Positions 58,883 to 64,000 of a stretch of DNA of 64,000 bases are shown here, one piece after another (position 1 is the stretch's first letter; each line of letters starts with the position of its first letter). Source of the stretch: Erysipelotrichales bacterium (GTDB taxonomy: Bacteria > Bacillota_I > Bacilli_A > Acholeplasmatales > WRBM01); NCBI GenBank assembly GCA_009784525.1, contig WRBM01000001.1:47563-111562 (forward strand). The letters run 5' to 3'. The notes under the pieces are model-generated. The model was not told the origin of the DNA. It worked only from the letters and a program-made list of their open reading frames with translations, and did no database searches. The position numbers and the translations under genes are program-made.

Positions 58883-60736
58883 TTACCTCTTCTCGTCTCT
58901 CAAAGCAATCAGCATAATACTAATATCTGAAGGATTAACTCCAGAAATTCGCATTGCTTGCCCGATAGAAAGCGGACGAACTTTTTTTAGTTTATCTTTA
59001 GCTTCGCTAGCTAAATTATGCACTTTATCATAATCAAAATCATTTGGTATGACAATCATTTCTGCATCACTTAACTTAGTCGCTTCTTTATTGGCTTTTT
59101 CAATATAACCTGCATATTTAATCTCAATTTCTACTTGTTCCAGGATTTCCTGGGGATAATCGATTTCTAATAGATAACGCATATCTTTATAAGTTATTTC
59201 CGGACGCTTTTGTAAATCATGCGCCAGCACCGAAAATTCTAATTTTGAAGATTTTATAGTTTCTAAATAATCATTAGTCCGATTGTTACAGATAACATTG
59301 CGATTTTTATACAAGGTCTTTACTTCTTCAATCAATTTCAATTTATCTTTAAATTCAGTTCTTCGTTTTTTAGCTAACAAACCAAGATTTATTCCATAAG
59401 CTGATAACCTTAAATCAGCGTTATCATTTCTTAACAATAAGCGATATTCCGCTCTTGAAGTTAAAAGCCGATATGGGTCTCTGATTCCCTTAGTAACGAG
59501 ATCATCAATTAAAACGCCAATATAAGCCTCATTGCGTTTTAAAATTAAAGGTTTATCACCTTTAATCTTTAAAGCACTATTAATACCCGCCATCAAACCT
59601 TGACAAGCAGCTTCTTCATATCCGCTTGTACCATTAATCTGACCCGCAAAATATAGGTTATCATAAAGTTTAGTTTCCAAAGTTGGATACAAAACTATTG
59701 GATCAATCGCATCATATTCAATCGCATAAGCATATTTATCGATAATCGCTTCTTCTAAACCGATAATCGTTTTAATGATTGAGGCCTGTAAGTTCTCTGG
59801 TAAGCTTGTAGAGAAGCCTTGTACATAATAAGTATCTAACGCTAAACTTTCTGGTTCTAAAAAAATCTGATGCCTTTTTTTATCTTTAAAGCGCATTATC
59901 TTATCTTCGATAGAAGGGCAATATCTTGGTCCGACACCTTCTACGTGCCCGCCATACATAGCACTTTCCTTTAAGTTTGTTTCAATCATTTTTAAAGTAT
60001 CATCAGATGTATAAGTCAAATAACAAGGAAGGTCAACAGCAAGAACTCTTTTAGTATCAGCAAAGCTGAATGTTAGTTTTTCCTTACTTCCTGATTCTAA
60101 AGTCATTTTTGTAAAATCAATCGAGTCTTTTTTAATTCTTGGTGGTGTTCCGGTTTTAAGTCTGATCAAAGAAAATCCTAGCCTTTTAAGATTTTCACTA
60201 AGATCTTTTGATGTTTTCTGATCATCACAAGAACGAAACTCCTGAAACTTTCCGACTAAGATTTTACTGTTCATATAAGTTCCTGTTGTTAAAATAACAG
60301 CCTTAGAATTAATAATTCCACTATTTTCTGCTTTAACACCCATAGCCTTATTATCTTTTGTAAGTACTTCCACAACAAAATCCTCTAAAATAGTAAGATT
60401 TTTAGTCTTTTTTAAAACTTTGATCATTTCCTTTTGATAAGTAAGACGGTCTGCTTGGGCTCTTAAAGCTCTAACTGCCAGACCTTTACTTTCATTTAGC
60501 ATCTTAATCTGAATTTGCGTTTTATCGATATTGATGCCCATTTCTCCACCTAAAGCATCAATTTCCCTAACAACAATCCCTTTAGCTGGTCCGCCAATTG
60601 AAGGATTACAAGGCATCGCAGCGATGCCAGAAATCTTCGTTGTTACAAGCAATGTCTTTAAACCTAAACGACTTGCGGAAAGCGCTGCTTCACAGCCAGC
60701 ATGCCCGGCCCCTACTACTATTACATCATAATCCAT
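58883..60736 (-). CDS. mnmG: tRNA uridine-5-carboxymethylaminomethyl modification enzyme MnmG
   Basis: 617 residues, full length. FAD-binding VVGAGHAGCEAALSASRLG at 6-24, NPSIGGPAKG near 45-54, GVGPRYCPSIEDK near 270-282, AGQINGTSGYEEAA near 366-379 and the C-terminal IGQAMRISGVNPSDI. Works with MnmE on wobble U34 of tRNAs. GGAGGT ribosome site. mnmE is not in the window. Confidence 0.98.
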   Translation of the reverse strand: MDYDVIVVGAGHAGCEAALSASRLGLKTLLVTTKISGIAAMPCNPSIGGPAKGIVVREIDALGGEMGINIDKTQIQIKMLNESKGLAVRALRAQADRLTYQKEMIKVLKKTKNLTILEDFVVEVLTKDNKAMGVKAENSGIINSKAVILTTGTYMNSKILVGKFQEFRSCDDQKTSKDLSENLKRLGFSLIRLKTGTPPRIKKDSIDFTKMTLESGSKEKLTFSFADTKRVLAVDLPCYLTYTSDDTLKMIETNLKESAMYGGHVEGVGPRYCPSIEDKIMRFKDKKRHQIFLEPESLALDTYYVQGFSTSLPENLQASIIKTIIGLEEAIIDKYAYAIEYDAIDPIVLYPTLETKLYDNLYFAGQINGTSGYEEAACQGLMAGINSALKIKGDKPLILKRNEAYIGVLIDDLVTKGIRDPYRLLTSRAEYRLLLRNDNADLRLSAYGINLGLLAKKRRTEFKDKLKLIEEVKTLYKNRNVICNNRTNDYLETIKSSKLEFSVLAHDLQKRPEITYKDMRYLLEIDYPQEILEQVEIEIKYAGYIEKANKEATKLSDAEMIVIPNDFDYDKVHNLASEAKDKLKKVRPLSIGQAMRISGVNPSDISIMLIALRDEKR

Positions 60737-60744
60737 AGCTACAC

Positions 60745-60814
60745 CTCCTTATAAAGATAAAAAGACGATTTTTACTTTATCAGTTCATAGATAGTAAAAT
60801 CATCGTTTATCTTT
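60745..60814 (-). terminator. Terminator after metG
   Basis: Long imperfect stem AAGATAAA...TTTATCTT with GATTTTAC/GTAAAATC inner pairing. Confidence 0.6.
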
Positions 60815-62692
60815 TTATTTAACGATTGCGCCTTCTGGCAGTTCTTTAACTTCACAAAGTTCCAGTTTTCCATCTTTACTAGCACAAAGAACCATACCTT
60901 CGCTTAAAATACCACGCAGTGTTACTGGCTTTAAATTAGTCACGACAATGACTTTCTTTCCGATTATCTCTTCTGGTTTATAATACGCAGCGATACCAGA
61001 AACAATTTGTCTTTTTTCATTACTTAAATCAATAATTGAAACTAAAAGTTTATCGGATTTCTCTACCTTTTTCGATTCAAGAATCCGTCCTACCTGCAAA
61101 GTAACCTTAGCAAAATCATCAATAGATATAAGGTTTTCTGGCTCAGGCGTTTTTTCAACTTCTTTTGGCGCTTCTAAACGCATGAAAAGTGGTGCAAAAT
61201 TATTAATCTTATGCTTATTTTTAAGCGCGCCAAATTTAGATATACTTTCAAAAGTTTTTTGGTCAGTATTTAAGAATTCAAAGATTTTATCGCTAGTATC
61301 CGGAATAAAAGGTTGAAGTAAAACCGCCGCAAAACGAATCACCTCTAAAAGATTATATAAAACCGTTGAGAGCCGCTCTTTATCTGTATTAGCTAATTTC
61401 CAAGGTTCAGTTTCATCAATGTATTTATTAGCCCGACGTAAAAGTTTAAATATTTGCTCAAAACCATCGGATACCCGGTACTTAATAAAGCTATTATCAA
61501 GTTCAACTTTTGTCTGTAAAGCCAGATTAATCAATTCTTTATCTAATTCTGTAGTTTTATTTTGATTTACTAATTCCGAATCAAAATACTTCTGAATCAT
61601 TACTAGAGTCCTGTTAACTAAATTACCTAAAGTATTGACTAAATCTGAATTGATTCTTTCCCGCATTAGTTCATGACCTAAAATGCCATCTTGGGCATAC
61701 GGTATTTCTTTTAACACAAAAAAACGCGTTGCGTCACAGCCATACTTTTCTACTAATTCATCAGTATAGATAATATTACCTGTTGATTTACTCATCTTTT
61801 CATTGTTAAATAAAATCCAGGGATGACCGAAAATTGTTTTAGGTAACTCCAAATCAAGTGCCATCAAAATTATTGGCCAATAAATCGTATGAAATCTCAG
61901 AATATCCTTACCAATCATATGTAAGTCACAAGGCCACTGTTTGTTAAATAAAGCTTTACTTTTTTTATTGGCTTCATAACCGATGCCCGTAATGTAATTA
62001 CTTAAAGCATCAATCCAAACATAAACGACATGTTTATTATCAAAACTAATTGGCACCCCCCAAGAAAATGATGAACGGGAAACACAAAGATCCTTTAAAG
62101 GTTCTTTTAAAAAGTTTTGCATCATTTCATTTTTTCTCGATTCCGGCATAATGAATTCCGGATTTTTTTCGATATGCGCAACAAGTCTTTCCTGATATTT
62201 AGACAACTTTAGGAAATAAGCCTCTTCAACAGTTACTTTAACTTTCTTTCCGCAATCTGGACAATTGCCTTCTTTTAATTCTTTTTCTGTGTAAAAAGAC
62301 TCACAAGCCAAACAGTAAGGACCTTCGTATTTGCCTTTATAAATATCACCTTGCTCATAAAGTTTTTTAAAGATATCAGCAACTACCCGCATATGTGTTT
62401 CATCAGTGGTTTGGATAAATTGATCATAATTAACATTTACTGATTTATAGATATCCTTAATTTTCGTCGCCATCATGTCCACATAGGCCTTTGGATTCAT
62501 CTTATTCTCTTTGGCCTTATCCTCTACCTTTTGCCCATGCTCATCTGTTCCAGTTTGAAATAAGACCTCGTAGCCTGCTAGTCTTTTATAACGAGCTATA
62601 CAGTCTGTTAAGATTGCTTCATAAACATTTCCAATATGGGGTATTGAAGATGCATAAGCAATCGCTGTAGTAATGTAGAACTTTTTTTTCAT
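60815..62692 (-). CDS. metG: Methionyl-tRNA synthetase
   Basis: 625 residues. HIGH-type motif ASSIPHIGN near 15-23, zinc ribbon CLACES...CPDCGK near 127-148, and KMSKS in NNEKMSKSTGN near 298-308. The C-terminal tRNA-binding (EMAP-like) domain runs from about 520. Charges tRNA-Met. Own terminator downstream. Confidence 0.98.
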   Translation of the reverse strand: MKKKFYITTAIAYASSIPHIGNVYEAILTDCIARYKRLAGYEVLFQTGTDEHGQKVEDKAKENKMNPKAYVDMMATKIKDIYKSVNVNYDQFIQTTDETHMRVVADIFKKLYEQGDIYKGKYEGPYCLACESFYTEKELKEGNCPDCGKKVKVTVEEAYFLKLSKYQERLVAHIEKNPEFIMPESRKNEMMQNFLKEPLKDLCVSRSSFSWGVPISFDNKHVVYVWIDALSNYITGIGYEANKKSKALFNKQWPCDLHMIGKDILRFHTIYWPIILMALDLELPKTIFGHPWILFNNEKMSKSTGNIIYTDELVEKYGCDATRFFVLKEIPYAQDGILGHELMRERINSDLVNTLGNLVNRTLVMIQKYFDSELVNQNKTTELDKELINLALQTKVELDNSFIKYRVSDGFEQIFKLLRRANKYIDETEPWKLANTDKERLSTVLYNLLEVIRFAAVLLQPFIPDTSDKIFEFLNTDQKTFESISKFGALKNKHKINNFAPLFMRLEAPKEVEKTPEPENLISIDDFAKVTLQVGRILESKKVEKSDKLLVSIIDLSNEKRQIVSGIAAYYKPEEIIGKKVIVVTNLKPVTLRGILSEGMVLCASKDGKLELCEVKELPEGAIVK

Positions 62693-62705
62693 TTAAAATC
62701 TCTCC

Positions 62706-63401
62706 TTAAAAAAATAAGTAAATCAAAGCTGTAATAAATCCGGCTGTCGCAATCGCCACAGAAGAAAGTGCCCCTTCAACTTCGCCGATTTCTTTAGCTC
62801 TGGCGGTTCCGATAACATGACTGCTTACTCCCATTGATAAGCCAGTAGCGATTTTGTTTTTAAGTTTAAGTTTTTTTAAGATAATCGGATTTAAAATTGC
62901 GCCTACAATACCAGTAAAGGCAACACAAATAACCGTAAGAGCTCTTAAGCCGCCATAACCTTCACTCAAGTTAACCGCAATCGCCGCAGTAACCGATTTA
63001 GGTAAAAGCGAATATAAGATTTCCGATTCAAGCAAAAATGCTTGCGCCAATAACCAAACTGTTATCAATGAAGTTGCGGCACCAATAATTGATGAGGCTA
63101 ACACAACTGGCCAGTACTTTTTCACAATTGCGCGCTTTTGATATACGCTGATACCAAGAATAACCGTTGCCGGACCGATAAAGTAACGAATAATATCGCC
63201 GCCAAGCGCATAAGTTTCATAATCAATCTGGAAAACTAAAAGAATTATTACAACAAAAATAATCGATAATAACAAAGGATTAAAAAGTGGTGACTTAAAC
63301 TTTCGATAAATCTGTCTAGCTAAATAATAAGCTACTATTGTTAGGAAGATTCCAAACAAAGGACTATCAATCACATTAAGCAATATCTGCATTATTTTCA
63401 C
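62706..63401 (-). CDS. lrgB: LrgB-family membrane protein
   Basis: 231 residues, about seven hydrophobic helices. LrgB hallmarks: IGPATVILGISVYQKR, LLPKSVTAAIAVNLSE, VAFTGIVGAILNP and GVSSHVIGTARAKEIGEVEG. Forms with LrgA a holin/antiholin-like or pyruvate-transport system affecting murein hydrolase activity. Overlaps lrgA by 26 nt. Confidence 0.95.
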   Translation of the reverse strand: MKIMQILLNVIDSPLFGIFLTIVAYYLARQIYRKFKSPLFNPLLLSIIFVVIILLVFQIDYETYALGGDIIRYFIGPATVILGISVYQKRAIVKKYWPVVLASSIIGAATSLITVWLLAQAFLLESEILYSLLPKSVTAAIAVNLSEGYGGLRALTVICVAFTGIVGAILNPIILKKLKLKNKIATGLSMGVSSHVIGTARAKEIGEVEGALSSVAIATAGFITALIYLFF

Positions 63402-63765
63402 CTTCCTTATCTTTTTCGTTATAAAATAACTTCATCAGTAAGGCTGCCGAAAAGTAAGTTGCCATAAAGGTTAGAATCGTTGTGACAAAAATAATTACTA
63501 GGATTTGCCACAAGTTATCACGGACTATATCAAAAATCTTAATAATCTCAACGGCCGGCGGAATAAAAAATAAAGACATGTTTTCATCAAAAAAGCCAGT
63601 GAGTTGTTCAAGATCTGATTCTTTAAAAACTTTCAAAAACATTAGCGTAACTAACGCAAACATTCCTAACACACTGCCAAAAAAAGGCACCGACAAATAT
63701 CCGGCTATTAATTCACCGGCTAAAAAGATACCAATAATGATGATAAGTTCCTTAAAAATTTTCAT
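63376..63765 (-). CDS. lrgA: LrgA/CidA-family holin-like protein
   Basis: 129 residues, four helices. FLAGELIAGYLSVPFFGSVLGMF, LTGFFDENMSLFFIPPAVEII and the ILTFMATYF end fit LrgA. GCAGGAG precedes the ATG. A perfect dyad lies in the 5' untranslated region. Confidence 0.93.
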   Translation of the reverse strand: MKIFKELIIIIGIFLAGELIAGYLSVPFFGSVLGMFALVTLMFLKVFKESDLEQLTGFFDENMSLFFIPPAVEIIKIFDIVRDNLWQILVIIFVTTILTFMATYFSAALLMKLFYNEKDKEGENNADIA

Positions 63766-63776
63766 GTTGCACTCCT

Positions 63777-63807
63777 GCGAATATTATATATTCGCTTTAA
63801 TATTATA
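63777..63807 (-). promoter_or_regulatory. lrgAB promoter with operator-like dyad
   Basis: -10 TATAAT (63807-63802). GCGAATAT-TAT-ATATTCGC (63777-63795) is a perfect 8-bp dyad just downstream of the -10, over the transcript start, a typical repressor position. Confidence 0.5.
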
Positions 63808-63907
63808 CCCAAGAAAAAATTTAAAGTCAAAATGATATCGCTTATATCAAAGATTTTATATCTTTTAATATTATACAAGAACAAAACGAAAATAAATTTT
63901 CGATACG

Positions 63908-63926
63908 GGGCTGATGCCCCTTTTCT
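63908..63926 (+). terminator. Terminator-like stem (+ strand)
   Basis: GGGGCTGATGCCCC followed by TTTTCTTTTTC. No plus-strand gene ends here within the window, so it may close a small RNA or a transcript not seen. Confidence 0.5.
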
Positions 63927-64000
63927 TTTTCTCCGTCTTGAGTTATAATATTTTTGGTGATTTTTTTGTTATCGTCTAAATATATTCATTCCGACAACCC

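Noticed and set aside
56409..60736. Canonical parS site near parAB
   Set aside because: No match to TGTTTCACGTGAAACA was seen in the window; ACGTG occurrences are in coding sequence without the dyad.
1..64000. CRISPR arrays, rRNA genes or intact transposases
   Set aside because: No regularly spaced direct repeats, rRNA-like sequence or transposase motifs were seen.

Overview
The window looks like an AT-rich, low-GC Gram-positive (Firmicutes or Mollicutes-like) chromosome. The evidence is its base composition, AGGAGG-type ribosome binding sites, several lipobox lipoproteins, and a core block at 56.2-63.8 kb with the oriC-proximal order seen in Bacilli: mnmG-rsmG-parA-parB-DUF951, next to metG and lrgAB. 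TGA is used as a stop (parB), so the standard bacterial code applies. Everything to the left of the tRNA-Tyr at 56.25-56.34 kb looks acquired.

Layout on the mostly minus-strand acquired region, from high to low coordinates: (1) 54.1-56.0 kb holds two secreted proteins with SipW-type signals. (2) 46.5-54.1 kb is a lysogeny/mobility module: divergent XRE regulators with a TTAACA-N3-TGTTAA operator pair, two tandem overlapping serine recombinases, a tyrosine recombinase, an excisionase-like HTH protein, an antirepressor-like protein and a C5 DNA methyltransferase. (3) 45.1-46.0 kb encodes a phage replisome-organizer-like protein. (4) 10.4-45.0 kb is about 34 kb of cargo. It carries a DGQHR / GIY-YIG / zinc-hook ATPase cluster that resembles a defence island, a 2.1-kilo-residue Rhs toxin with an AHH-type nuclease tip and a translationally coupled putative immunity gene, an orphan Rhs tip, SpoVG, and many exported proteins (lipoproteins, RCC1 repeats, a phospholipase C-like enzyme, a papain-fold protease, and TasA-like SipW-dependent proteins). 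(5) 1-9.9 kb is a phage late/packaging segment with terL, terS, a ParB-methyltransferase fusion, MetK, HNH, RhuM and a tandemly duplicated family of small proteins.

The simplest reading is a large prophage or phage-like integrative element whose replication and packaging modules are separated by a surface/toxin cargo region. Phage structural genes would lie beyond the left edge.

Regulatory and structural signals not explained by gene calls include: five near-identical promoters with a conserved 16-nt spacer driving phage genes; three extended -10 promoters with a Spo0A-box-like TTTGTCRAA element at nearly fixed distance, two of them ahead of the Rhs toxin and the zinc-hook ATPase; an attenuator-like leader on the Rhs transcript; a GC-rich foldable island (4275-4424); a pseudoknot-like intergenic element (10016-10102); and two copies of a promoter-RNA-terminator unit of about 165 nt (near 15.4 and 16.3 kb). 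The most distinctive protein-level feature is one SipW-like export signal shared by seven proteins with unrelated passenger domains.
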